Part shown: positions 24,896 to 36,393 of the stretch, one piece after another
How the letters are laid out: each line of letters begins with the position of its first letter
Position numbering within the stretch: the first letter of the stretch is position 1
Assembly (NCBI RefSeq): GCF_001039355.2
Contig: NW_019775382.1
Location: 399,609 to 460,090 of the forward strand
Length of the DNA: 60,482 bases
From: Lingula anatina
Taxonomy: Eukaryota; Brachiopoda; Lingulata; Lingulida; Lingulidae
Direction: 5' to 3'
The notes under the pieces: generated by a model
Databases searched by the model: none
Seen by the model: the letters and a program-made list of their open reading frames with translations, nothing else
What the model was told of the DNA's origin: nothing
Position numbers and translations under genes: made by a program

Positions 24896-26391
24896 GAACT
24901 AAATTAATTAGAGATGATATAAAACATTAACTCAATGTGGAATCCTGCACCAATTCCACATTGTATAATCATAGTTAGTCAACATGTTAATATCTAATTT
25001 GCCTGCATACACATCTGTCCTGCATACATAAATATTATTCTCTGTAGATGCCCGAGACAGATGCATATCATCTGTTAATATTGCACAGCAATTAGTATGT
25101 AAATAAGTAGCAGCCACTTGTACACATAGATTCCTTGTAGATAATGTGTATAAAATTTGAATGCTGGTATAGAATAAACACATTTGATTTGGATCTGAAG
25201 ATGTGAGGTTGTTCTGTTATGCTTCTCTGTGCACGTAAAGTGAAAGACCGAGTCGAATCTGGAGTCATGTCGGAGCCCATAGATTAGTTAATTCGTTAAT
25301 GAAAATTGTTACACTGAAATTCAGTACAATTATTTATTAAAGTGAAAGTCGTTTTGGATGGTTCACAACACCAAGTGCAGGTTCAGGTTAAGCTCTTCTC
25401 AAGGAAAATTCAGTTTGATGTGAGAATCAACGATGAGATGCCTTTAATGATATCTCAAATACAAAAATCTTAAAAGGACACAGAATTTATCCTTTAGATA
25501 GAATTCCTAACATACTCACGTAAAATCTAAGTGACATGTAAGTGGGGGAATTACTGGTTGTTGTGAACTGTGTATTTGGTGGCCTGTTACTGGAAAGAAG
25601 TCCATCAATTTCAACTAAAGAATCATCAGTGAAAAGCATCTGTACAGTAACTATGGTCTGTATCAATCATATGGCACAAGCTTAGCCGACACTTCAATAA
25701 AAACAGGTTTTGATTATCAGATAAGACCAAATATATATTTGGATGTCACAACCCAACTATTTCGCCGACAGCAGATTTTATGCAGGACTTCAGGTATAAA
25801 GGCAAATTCTGTGAGCCTTGACATTCTTAGGTCCATTTACACTAAGTCTTTTTTACAACAAAGCTTTCTTCAATTGGAAGATGGACTTTCTCAGCTCACT
25901 GGCATTCCCACAAAATTCAACTTTTTATCTAAAAGTCTAAATAGATTCCACCAAATTTGTGATATTATAGTAATTTTATGACATGTTTTTTGTTATTTTT
26001 TGTTTATTTATTTATTTTAATAATATATTTTTAAAAAAGAATGCAAACCCCAAATATTTTGTGTACTACTTGGTCTAATTTGGTGATAACAACATTCACC
26101 TCATGCCGTTCCATGTCAAAGTGCTCTTTAGAGAGGAACCTCTTTTCAAAAAACCATAAAAAATATAGCCCTGTAGCTTCCATATAATAGCTTTTCTGCC
26201 ACATTTCTCATCTGACCATGGCATGCTTGCTGGGTCACCACACTTGTTAATCTAGTCCTGGATGTGGAGGTCATGGTCGGTGGTTCTGGACAAAGATAAA
26301 ATAAAAGTTGGGTGGGGTCTCATCAGATATTAGATTGTGAAGGTAGGATTTGTCTGCAGAATGTTGATCATTTTTAAGAAGTTTGTTTGCA

Positions 26392-26424
<33 letters not shown>

Positions 26425-26667
26425 TTACTGGTTGTGTATTCATGCCAACTACATTACAATTAATTTTCTCACTGGAATGGGCTATATAATGGCTAGCATA
26501 TTCAAGGCTAGCAACAAGTTGGCCATATCAGCCTGGTTCAAGTTAAACCTAACTTTAAAGAACAGAACTTAATTGTTCTTAACCACGACTTTAGCTGCAT
26601 GAAGAGATTTATAGTATGAGCAGAATAAACTGGAAATTTAGTATTTTTTCAGAAATTTGCCAGGACT

Positions 26668-29600
26668 ATGTCTTCAGCCCCAGCAGCCAAAGTAGCTAAA
26701 ATGGAATATGACATACAAGAGAAAGAAACTCCCACGGAATTAATAACAGAAGATGAAGTCCACAAAGACAACAAAGAGCATAAAAATCCTGTAATGAGCC
26801 AAGAGGCTGATAAACCCTGTGTTCATCAGCATACACAGATCATGCAGCCTCCAACACAGTTCTACAGGTACAACTTTAATATCTTGTCATCAAAGGAAAA
26901 AAAAATATTTGCTGTTTATCAAATTTTGCCTCATTTTCTATGCTGAGAAATCATCAGAAATCCATTTTTTCATAAATATCACATCTTAGAGTACATAAGA
27001 CATGTTATAGTATTGAGCTACTGATGGAACATCAAAATTAAATAATTTTTGTTGATATTTAAGACCAGTTTCAACCAATTTAATAAATTGACCACAGAGA
27101 TTTGCATGAGGCTACATGTTCTGGCAAATTAGCATGTTCTAGCATTTTCTCATGTACAACTTTTGAAAAAATAACTTGCCTAAACTTTAAGAGAAATGAT
27201 GGACTAGTATTTTTTTTTTCTTTTTTTGGTATACTATATGCTGTTTAATCCTACTACAGTTTGGTAGTTACTCCCAGCTAAAAAGCTCTTATGATGCTTT
27301 TTCTTTCTTTCTTTTTCTTTCTTTCTTTCTTTCTTTCTTTCTTACTGTTTTGTTTTTCAATTATTTATTTAATTATATTCACTTATTAACCCATTAATTT
27401 ATTTAATTGATCTATTGACTTATCGATCATTTTTTGCTGATTGCTCAATTGATTATCACACACCTGCCCTACTCCTCCCTTCCAGACGTGAGTTACCAGA
27501 CACCTGTATCTCGTTCAGTTCAGAGGAGGGGAAGCTGGTCTTCAGGAAGGCCCTGGACGCTGGGCATTTGAACAGTTATTTCAGCCTGGCCTCTCAGTTC
27601 CGCACCCAGGAGGAGCCAGCGTACTGCGGCCTGTCCACGTTGGTCATGGTGCTGAATGCACTGGCGGTAGACCCAGGGAGGGTGTGGAAGGGACCGTGGC
27701 GATGGTAGGTTGGACAAGACGTCTGTGTCCTGGTCTCTTTTGGTTTACTTTGGCTGATGGGATGCTGAAGAGAATTTAGGAAAGTGGGGTCTCAGAATGT
27801 TTTGTAAATTTATTTTTTTAAAGTTGGCAGTGATGATTTGTTCAAGATAATTTAAATCTTTTGGGTGTGGATTATTAAAATATTTTGTCTGTCATTGTGA
27901 TATTCTGCCTTAATGTTTTTTATTTTTATTGCATATTGATATTATTTTTTTTTAATTTTCTGAATGTTTTGAATAAAATAACAAAACAAATTACTTTGTC
28001 AAAGTCAAGAGAGTACATATGTGTAAAGAATTATGCTAAATTTGATTCCATTGTGAAAAATGATTGTCACCTTTTAAACTTTGAAGGCTTGGTCATTTTG
28101 ATGCTTGCCAGTAATTGTGGATGAGATTTGAAACCACCACAAATTCTATGCAGCATCCCTCTTTGGACCAGGATCTGGCAGTTGAATTCTGCAAGCAACC
28201 CAATGCTTGCAGAATTCAACTGCCAGATCCTGGTCCAAAGAGGCCAGGCATACTGGTATTTACAGTGTACAACTGGCAGAGCATTTCATTATTCAAGTCT
28301 ACAATCCCTAACCTTCAACCTTTCACCTCTCTAAGGTACCATGAAGACATGCTGGAATGCTGCGTACCTCTGCAGATCATTCAAGAAAAAGGAATCACGC
28401 TGCGAGAGTTTGTATGCCTGGCCATATGCAACTACCTGGATGTGGTCACGACCTACGTTGACCACAGTGCCTCTTTGAAAGACTTCCGGGAAATTGTGAA
28501 GGAGCTCACCCAAGTGGACGATAAAGTACTCGTCTGCTCATATTCCCGGAAGACATTAAAGCAGACTGGTGCAGGACACTTTTCGCCCATTGGTGCGTAT
28601 GAACCTGAGCGTGACCTGGTGCTCTTGATGGACGTGGCACGTTTTAAGTACCCGCCACATTGGGTTTCACTGCCGTTGTTGTGGGAGGCCATGAAGACTG
28701 TGGATAGTGAAACAGGTGACACATTGTTATGAAGTAGTATTGCGTTAGTTGAGATTAGTTTGCAGTTCTACCTATAGATGTCACTGTATGTAGACCACTG
28801 TGCTGTGTGCCAGTTTGAGTGAGTTGTTGATATTTTGAGAAATCTGTGCTGATTTGTGGGTTATGGGTGACACAGTCATTGCATAATTTACTCTGATAAT
28901 AAATCAGGAAATAAGATGTGATTACTTATAAGTTATTAAGGAACTCTAATTCCTGAGTTGTAAGATTTAAGTTTTCATTTGAGAAAACAATTGCATAAAT
29001 ATACAGGTGAAGATTGTTAAAAAATCAATTACAGTTGGGAATATTATATTTAAAATAACTTTTTCGCAACAGGAAGTTCACGTGGATACTGCATAATAAA
29101 ACGGAACCAGACAACTGAACCCATGGTGCTGTTCAGGACATCTCCCCATCTCAGCGTGACGCTGAAGTCCGAGTTTCCTGAGGGGATCAGAACATTCCTG
29201 AAGGAGTGGGAGACATGGTTGAATGTCACCCTTAGCAAGGCGGAGGAGGAGTCTCAGAAGTCGAGTTTCATGGACAATGCTGTGTTTGCCTTTATACGTA
29301 GTTTGTCTGTCCTTGGGGAAGACGACGCTCTCCTCAGCACACAGATTGACATGAGCTGTGCCAAAGCTTTGACGCAAACTCACATGTGCTGTGTAGAAAA
29401 CTTAGTTGAGGCTCTGAGCAACACTAATCTCCACAAGAGAGTGGAGTCCATCACTCGTGCTACAAATGCATCTCAGGAAATCAGAAAAATCTGGATGCCT
29501 GCGGTTATGTATAACACCAATGGCAAAAGCAGTGGCTGTATTCACAGAGACACTTTTTCTGACAAATTGCATGACTCTGCATTTTTGACAGCATTGATGT

Positions 29601-29806
29601 TTGCATGGCCTTACAAAGAACAAAATCCCGTAGATGGCGCTGTGACAAGAGGAGACTTATTGAAGAAAATACTACACCAGGAGCTGGATTCTGCACTTCA
29701 TGTGTTGAAAAATGAGATAGAACAGTTGTCGAAACTTCTTAAGGTGGTGCTCAAGAAGTATTATCATTGTCAAGATTGTGGATGTAAAACAAATGTTTTT
29801 AAGTAA
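26668..29806 (+). CDS. PCS: phytochelatin synthase (glutathione gamma-glutamylcysteinyltransferase)
   Basis: Transfers gamma-Glu-Cys units between glutathione molecules to build phytochelatins that chelate cadmium and other metals; a papain-fold enzyme in the cytosol. Coding exons 26668-26867, 27486-27704, 28336-28715 and 29073-29806 join in phase to 510 residues. The catalytic triad is intact: Cys114 in [11 protein letters not shown], His221 in GAGHFSPIG, Asp239 in [13 protein letters not shown]. The spacing (107 and 18 residues) is nearly that of plant PCS (Cys56, His162, Asp180). Conserved WKGPWRW joins exons 2 and 3. Residues 1-66 are a hydrophilic extension; the catalytic domain covers about 67-270. 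The C-terminal domain is divergent, with a CC pair and a final CQDCGC, a kind of Cys pattern linked to metal sensing in the family. An acceptor at 26651-26652 lies 15 bases before the ATG, so an untranslated exon lies upstream. No signal peptide is present. Confidence 0.95.
27300..27345. repeat. (CTTT)n microsatellite
   Basis: Imperfect TTTC repeat in the first coding-region intron of phytochelatin synthase. Confidence 0.85.
28158..28243. repeat. perfect 40-bp palindrome with 6-base loop
   Basis: Bases 28158-28197 and 28204-28243 are exact inverse complements around the loop ACCCAA. The arms include GAATTC and CTTTGGACCAGG. It lies in the intron before exon 3 of phytochelatin synthase, 92 bases before the acceptor, and is less AT-rich than its surroundings. 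Confidence 0.95.
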
Positions 29807-31375
29807 CAAAGAACATTTGATTTCAGGTTGCAACAGACTGCCTCACACTTACAGCAAATTGTATTATTATTATTATAGTAAAGGCTCAGGTGTGTTCTAC
29901 TGGTAACTTATTTTCACCGAGCATACCTATTTGGGCAGACAAACCTAATTATTATTATGCATGTACAAAATGAATGTGTGCTGAGGAGCTCTTTTGAACT
30001 TGAAGTTAGAAAGTCACACCTACCAGTAAATGCTTGCCAGATATATTTTTTCTTAAGGGTTCTGCACACAAAATTAAGTAGTAAAGAAAAATCCCAGGAA
30101 ATTCAGTTTATGCCCTGTCCAAAGAAAAAAAGTACAACATTTGAATCTGATTTGAGTTCTAAATTTCTTTTATTAACAAATGTTACAAGTGTAATTTAAA
30201 AGCCATCATCTCCTTTATGAAGACTGACTTTAAATTTTGTCAGAAAATTGTAAAACTGTCTTATTTTATCTTTTCTAAAATGTAATTAACCATAATATTT
30301 TCAAAAATAATAATAAGGTGCTACAATGATGACAGTATTGTCAAGTTTCATTGTCAACACATTTTACAAGTTGGAGAAATTTGTCTGTTTGTTGTTCAGT
30401 CAGATAACTGTTTACTTATAAACTCAAATTATATGTGATTGTCTCTTACACCATGTTACAAATAATTAGCCATAATATTTTCAAAAATAATAATAAGGTG
30501 CTATAATGATGACAGTATTGTCAAGTTTCATTGTCAACACATTTTACAAGTTGGAGAAATTTGTCTGTTTGTTGTTCAGTCAGATAACTGTTTACTTATA
30601 AACTCAAATTATATGTGATTGTCTCTTACACCATGTTACGAATATTAGAAAAATGAGGGAGTTTATGCACATTTTAGTTGTCTTTGTTTATTAGATTTTT
30701 GCAAATTATATATTTTTATTTCAAAATATTTAGCACATCTTAGACTTTTCTGTCATAATAGTAGATAAATTGAATATTTAGGTGCTACAGTTGACTAGCT
30801 CTCTTTAACTTGCCAGTTTATTTATTTCACATTTAATTTCTATTTTGCTTTTATGTTTTAGGAATTACTAATGAAAGGAAGAGTTTTAAAGCACAGAATA
30901 TTGTTTTACGGTAAAACCTGAATGTTATTTGTAGCCATGCACTGTACTTTACCCAGGATTAAAGATTCATTTCAATTGTATCTTGTAATAGTCTTATACC
31001 TTGAAATCATAAGGTACTTTCTCAGTCTGGAAGGCTTATGTAGCATAATTAAGGAATTAAAGTAGTAATTATTTCAATCAAAGTGACCATTATAATAGTA
31101 ACCCACCTGGATTGGAAGCCATTTGGGTTGGAGTTAAATGCTAAATAAGTGTATATGTGAAGGATATGGAGAGAAATAACAGTAGGGATCAGTAATGTTT
31201 AGTTGGTGACTGGCCCAGTGACTTGGGATAATTCACAATGAATCTTTAGAACCAGTTAGCGTGCACTAATCTTGCTGAGTGCAATCAAGTTAACAGATTC
31301 ACACGCCTAATGTTGAACCGTTCCCGAGGCCACATCAGCTTGGAGTCTACTTCAGTGTGCATCTCTGAGCAAACG
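29807..31375. other. 3' UTR of phytochelatin synthase and intergenic DNA
   Basis: Non-coding, AT-rich sequence after the TAA at 29804-29806. It contains the 180-bp tandem duplication. ATTAAA at about 30958 could serve as a polyadenylation signal. Confidence 0.4.
30285..30642. repeat. 180-bp tandem duplication
   Basis: Two head-to-tail copies with a period of exactly 180 bases (for example CATAATATTT at 30291 and 30471). The copies differ at only a few positions, such as GCTACAATG versus GCTATAATG, so the duplication is recent or under homogenisation. It lies downstream of phytochelatin synthase. Confidence 0.9.
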
Positions 31376-31733
31376 TTAAAGGGATAACAACTGTTCGTTT
31401 TAACATAAAAATGGATTTCCCTGGGGTAAACGATGATTTCCCAATATTTACCAATGTCTAATGAATCAATTTCGACATTCAAAGTTATTCCATGTTTTTT
31501 AAAAGAAATTGCCTTTTTGAAATAATCTCTTACGACATAATTACAGAGGTACCGTGTATAGCCACTTACAAAGGTCCACGTGGTCTGATGACAAGCACAG
31601 TTTCCAGAATATTGCAATAACCGCAGTTTTGGTATTTAACATGGAGTTTATTTTTTATTTTATTTTATAATTATTATTTTTTTTTTTTTACTGTGAAATA
31701 TGAATCTCATACGAACGGTTGTAATCCCTATAA
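31376..31733. mobile_element. MITE family D, copy 2
   Basis: Inverted relative to the copy at 24550. It starts TTAAAGGGATAACAACTG and ends with ATCTCATACGAACGGTTGTAATCCC, the inverse of the other copy's left end with substitutions. Inner blocks also align (CCTGGGGTAAACG, ACCAATGTCTAATGAATCAA, GACAAGCACAG). It lies about 150 bases downstream of the GPCR stop codon. Its T/A-rich core contains TTTATT words, which are AATAAA on the minus strand. Confidence 0.7.
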
Positions 31734-31880
31734 GATCATGGAAAATACTGATGTTAACGCTGGTATGTTTCAGAAAAGTGTCATATTTTTGGCGACCCGC
31801 AATGGACATTACATCAAATTTTCTACACAGAATTGCATGGAATCTCCCAACTCCTACTAACAGTTATCTTTTATGTCAAC

Positions 31881-32987
31881 TTAATTCGAACATTTAAGAA
31901 AAGAAAAGATTTCTCTAATGATGTTTCTCAATTCCTCTCTGAATCGTCTTCCTGTCAGACAGTAGAGAAAGAAGTTTATAGAATGGTTCGCGTAGTTCAG
32001 AATCAATACTACCGCTTGCGTGAGTTCAAATTTGGCCTTCTCGTGGGGATCGCCAATCTTCCGCTTCCAGTAGGACTGCAAAAGGCGGTTTATAAATCCT
32101 GGGATGGACAGAACAAGGAACGCTATGGTCACTGACAACAGCATGATGGTCAGTGATTTGGTGTAGGCGTGGCGGGCTCTTTCGTTTTTAGATTGGCTTT
32201 GGGATCCTAAAAGCCCATTCGAACTTCGTGAATCGGAACCCCACTTGTCGGGCGCATTGCCGTTCCTGTGAAACCGCCGCTTTTCTAGGTTATATAAACC
32301 GTTTATGATTAAGATGTTAAGAACCAACATGGTGGCAAACGGTCCGATGACGTACACACAGAATATGATCCAGGGAAGCACGTGCTTCCAAAAGAACCTG
32401 TAGCTTTCGTTGGGATATCCACAAACGCGGACCAAAACCGTCTCGTTTCCAACCAGCTGATATTCATTGCCGCGTGTCCAGAACACGTGCAGCGTTTTGG
32501 CGGCGATTAAGACGGCAATGATCGCAAGCACCGCCACAGACCGCTTTATAGTGCACAAGGTGCTGGCTTTCTCCGGCTGGCATACCGCTATGTACCTTTC
32601 AACTGACACGGCGACAAGAATGTATGCCGCAAAGTCCATGCTGAAGTACGTCAGAAACTTGGTTATCTGGCAAGAAAAGACGCTGAACTCGCGAATATCT
32701 GCAACATCGAAGGAACTGAGGAGATGCCGCATCAAACCCACCCACAACACAACTAGATCGGCCACGGACAGCGTGGTGAGGTAGATTCCAATCGGTGTTG
32801 CCCTCATTGACTTTCTTGTCATCACGGCTAGAGATAAGCAATTCCCGAACGTTCCCATTGCGATGAGTAATGGAGGCATTATTTTCCATAACATATCCGC
32901 AGCTTTTGTTTCAGGAAAATCGTAGTTGTGTGTTCCGTTGCCATCTAGAAAGATTTGGTCGTTTTTGTACGTCGCGTTTAAAGTCAT
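31881..32987 (-). CDS. class A (rhodopsin-like) GPCR, probable neuropeptide receptor
   Basis: Single-exon frame of 368 residues. Seven hydrophobic segments lie at about 34-56, 67-90, 104-127, 149-170, 202-229, 276-301 and 321-343. Class A landmarks: GN at 48-49 in helix 1, SVAD with Asp77 in helix 2, Cys106 paired with Cys189, ERY (130-132) in place of DRY, Pro296 in helix 6, and NFFLY (338-342) in place of NPxxY, followed by a basic helix 8 (GRRFREELR). The extracellular face has N-glycosylation sites at Asn4, Asn17, Asn181 and Asn193. The third inner loop is long, basic and Ser-rich (about 233-275). The pattern NHSINFFLYC and the ERY box suit invertebrate peptide receptors, but the ligand cannot be named. 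The start at 32987 is the only ATG ahead of the first helix that leaves a normal N-terminal tail. Confidence 0.9.
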   Translation of the reverse strand: MTLNATYKNDQIFLDGNGTHNYDFPETKAADMLWKIMPPLLIAMGTFGNCLSLAVMTRKSMRATPIGIYLTTLSVADLVVLWVGLMRHLLSSFDVADIREFSVFSCQITKFLTYFSMDFAAYILVAVSVERYIAVCQPEKASTLCTIKRSVAVLAIIAVLIAAKTLHVFWTRGNEYQLVGNETVLVRVCGYPNESYRFFWKHVLPWIIFCVYVIGPFATMLVLNILIINGLYNLEKRRFHRNGNAPDKWGSDSRSSNGLLGSQSQSKNERARHAYTKSLTIMLLSVTIAFLVLSIPGFINRLLQSYWKRKIGDPHEKAKFELTQAVVLILNYANHSINFFLYCLTGRRFREELRNIIREIFSFLKCSN

Positions 32988-34215
32988 CGTAATACCTGTC
33001 TTCTACTTAAACAACAAACAAAAAGCCGAAATCTTGCGTTGTAGTATTCCTATCTGGTTTCAGTCTTAATTTACACACAAGGCCTCGACAGCTTTCAGAA
33101 GACGTCAATGGTTAAATATCGCAAACTCTCCAAGTTGAGGAAATAATCATTGCCTGAAGTCGTCGAGTTGAAGTGATCGATGAGCTTTATATCCTTGCAT
33201 GTGTTTTCCGGGTGCTTCTTTACGGCTGAAAAACGACTCGAGCGTCCTCAATTCTGGTCCTTGTTGATGTAACAGACCCAATGCTTAAACCCCAATGAAA
33301 CGACGTTTACAAGCCTAAATTCGCAGAAGAAACAACCTTGCAAGCGCCTATACTTTGATGCGAAAGAACCAGGTAAAATGTACGTAGTCGTATTATTTTT
33401 TTACTTCAAGAGATTCGGGGGAGTCTCAATACGATGTTGATTATATCGACATTAACTATATCCCATCGCCAACGCTGGAGGATGCTATGCCATGCATCAC
33501 ATTTCATGGAATGAGACGTTCTGTAGTGCCCACTGACAGCTCATTTTCGAGCACATGATCATCAATCAAGTTGTTTTTTTCTCGTATTAAGGGTTGTAGG
33601 GTTATACGTCTTCTTAAAAAAACAATTCTACGTAAGAATGCGTGCGGTTCTGATTTCTCGCCGACTTACATGCTAGTCGGGCAACAGAAAAACATCATCA
33701 GAATGAATATCGAAGTATAAAATGCAGCGAAAATCCAACAGATTTACAGTTAGAATGATAATGACGCCATTTGCCTAACAACAAGAGATGAGAGTCAGTT
33801 ACGGCTATATGTAGTAGTCTGCGGTGGGCACAATGACGTGAAGAGATAAGCTTTTTATGAACTAGTATGTGCTACATGTAACTAGAGCAATCCCGTTTAT
33901 TTCAGTATCTGGCAGATTTATGATGATGATTGATGTAATGTATCCAAATTACAAGAATTACGTCTCCTGTATACATAACATATATGCCAGCTTCTTGTAA
34001 GTATGCAGTTTTACAAATCCATCCAACATCCGTCTGTCCAGCGTGTTCAATTAATATAGAACATTTTCAGATGTGAACTTATCTTTCGTTTTGACAAGCG
34101 ATACTCTGTTTCAACAGTCGTGGCAGAAAATGGACTTAATATTCTTCCTTAGAATGGTTTTAAGAAACCAAGTAGCGTTTTGAGGTGTTCTTTCAGGGTA
34201 TTCATCCAACCTGAA
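32988..34215. other. GPCR 5' flank, no gene seen
   Basis: Contains the likely 5' UTR and promoter of the GPCR. No other reading frame or clear promoter motif is convincing. Confidence 0.35.
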
Positions 34216-34458
34216 TCAATGAAACGGGGACGCTATGTCAGTATATAAATCCAAGAAATAGGCAAGTCCTCGTGCCTTGTACGCTGGTGGCTGATTTGGG
34301 CTGCAGTGGGGTACGCTGACTACTACTCCGTTGATCACGACTAGAAGATTTTCATTCCCAAAGAGTTGAAAATCGCAGAAATAAGTGGTATACCTTGCCG
34401 GCACGATTCCCTTTTTAAAAGAGGCATTGACTGATGATCCCAAAGACGTCGGCGGTCT
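34216..34458 (-). CDS. candidate terminal exon, unassigned
   Basis: The acceptor tttacatttcag ends at 34459 and 80 codons run to a stop at 34218-34216. The frame has balanced composition (for example TTYFCDFQLFGNENLLVV and HCSPNQPPAYK) unlike the AT-driven frames nearby. I recognise no family and no adjoining exon. It could be the last exon of a minus-strand gene in the 34-46 kb region, or a chance frame. Confidence 0.2.
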   Translation of the reverse strand, partial: RPPTSLGSSVNASFKKGIVPARYTTYFCDFQLFGNENLLVVINGVVVSVPHCSPNQPPAYKARGLAYFLDLYTDIASPFH

Positions 34459-36393
34459 CTGAAATGTAAAGGTATGGTTAGACAACGCAACCAACCGTTG
34501 TCAGGGCAACGCTATCCTGAAAACTCAATCTTGGGCCACCATTTTGACACATCATTAAATTTTCATTCAACATTATCCGGAAAACTTCACGCGTTTCTCA
34601 GAAAAAAAAGACTCATTGAAATTGTTTTTTACCAAGGATCATTAACAGTAAAGAAACTGACTTATTGACTGCTCATACATTGTGATAATTTTTTTTTTTT
34701 AAAGGGCTGATTAAAAATAGATTTGTAAAATAAGAAAAATAAAAAGGGACAGTTTTCAGTGATGATAGTATTGTGCGTTAATCAAATTCTTAATCTTTAA
34801 TCTTCGTTAATCTTTCTAATTATTCAAATATTACTAAAATGTCTGAGAATGTTTTCTCAGTGTGGCAGTATGTTACTAAGTTACTGAATTTCCCAATGAA
34901 CATTTTGTACAATAAATGAACTTCCCTCTGAAATGGCCTGATGATGCAAGGAAAACGGCACAAGTTCATGTATTTACTACTACTCTTTAGGCGTTTCAAC
35001 AACGCTACATTCCACCTAATTCCAAAAACCGTCATTGTGAGAGTGCAGCTGTCTGATATGTGGGTCGGCCTGTGCTGTAACTAGTCATTTGTAGTTTTTT
35101 CCTTTAAGTTTTGGGCGTTTAGACAGCAATGAAACCCGCTGTGTTTGTTTTGCTCAGGTAAGGGTATCTCAAAATCGGGTTTCACTAGCATAATACTTAA
35201 CGAGATCGACACCAAGTTCATGTAGTTTCTAATGTACACGGCACACCTATGTCTTGTAAAATTAGTTCTAATAGGACTCTCTTGTGCCCACTATGGGTGA
35301 ATTTGAACGGACAGCCAATTTTCTTAAATGTATCCTATTGGAATTTTTCTGCCAAATAATATTCTCTCAGAGAAAGATTTTCCAACTCGCGAACCGCTGA
35401 TCAACCAATCCTTTGGCTTCGATGTTATATTCTAGTTTAACTGTTCACTTCTAAATAGCTGCATAACCAGTCACTTAAACCACAATGTCTTCTTGTATAT
35501 TTCAGTGGGAAATATCTTAAGTCACACCAGGTTCTTTTTCTTTATTTAAATAATTTATTTTCTTAATGTTTGAACCTGTAAAAATAAGTAGCTCTGCGGC
35601 ATATATAGGCTTTCGGCTCGCCCAATGTTGGCACGAAAAATATGACTTTGGGACGTTTTCAAAGGCAGATAGTGCACCTTTAAACACTATTCACATTCTC
35701 CAGTTGTATACTTCAGACTCAACATCTTATTTCATATTCGATTGAACTTTCACATGTACGAGAAAAAGGTTAATAAAAAAGTAGCCCACGAATTAACTGA
35801 AACGCCACGTATCAACTTAACGGGGCCATTCACTCTTTATAAGATTTCCGGTGCCCTGCCCAGGATAGCTTGCTCGGGTCAAAGTGAGCTTAAAAAACTT
35901 GTTTTATTATGTCCTCAGTAGTGGTACTTATCTGTTTGATCACGCCCCCTTACCTTAACTCACCCCGCTTTAGTACCTGCGTTCTTTCAAAACTATAAGC
36001 AAGAACGTATATATTGGAGGTTGCAGTCAAGCCATTAACAATCACCCTGTGCTTGGCAGTATATTACTGTCAACTCTATTCAGGCCAGTTCTCAGAAATT
36101 GAAGAGGGATACATTAAAGCCACACAATGAGCTCTTGACCTTTTCAAAGAAATAAAACCAAGTTTCCTAGAAATTGCAAGATTCTTTCCCTAATCACCAA
36201 GATGCACCATATCCAAATCCCTGTGGAATACATTACGGTCTATAAACACGCGTCTTGAAGTCTACATTTCTAATATTTGGACCAATCTCGTAGTGTCGAA
36301 CTTCACTCGTAAGGGTGAAAATAGAAATTTAAACTCTGAAACCGACTCATTTGTAGAAAATTCCTAAAAATCAATGACTAAAAATACAGGAAA

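Larger units (their letters stand above)
22700..26650. other. intergenic between divergent genes
   Basis: No convincing gene. It contains a T-run at about 23002-23019, a TA repeat running into an assembly gap, MITE family D copy 1 and a short (GT)n(GA)n at about 26394-26424. An untranslated first exon of the phytochelatin synthase must lie here or upstream, because the first coding exon is preceded by an acceptor. Confidence 0.4.

Noticed and set aside
32467-32889. Frames of about 100 codons overlapping the GPCR on either strand
   Set aside because: Shadows of the receptor coding sequence.
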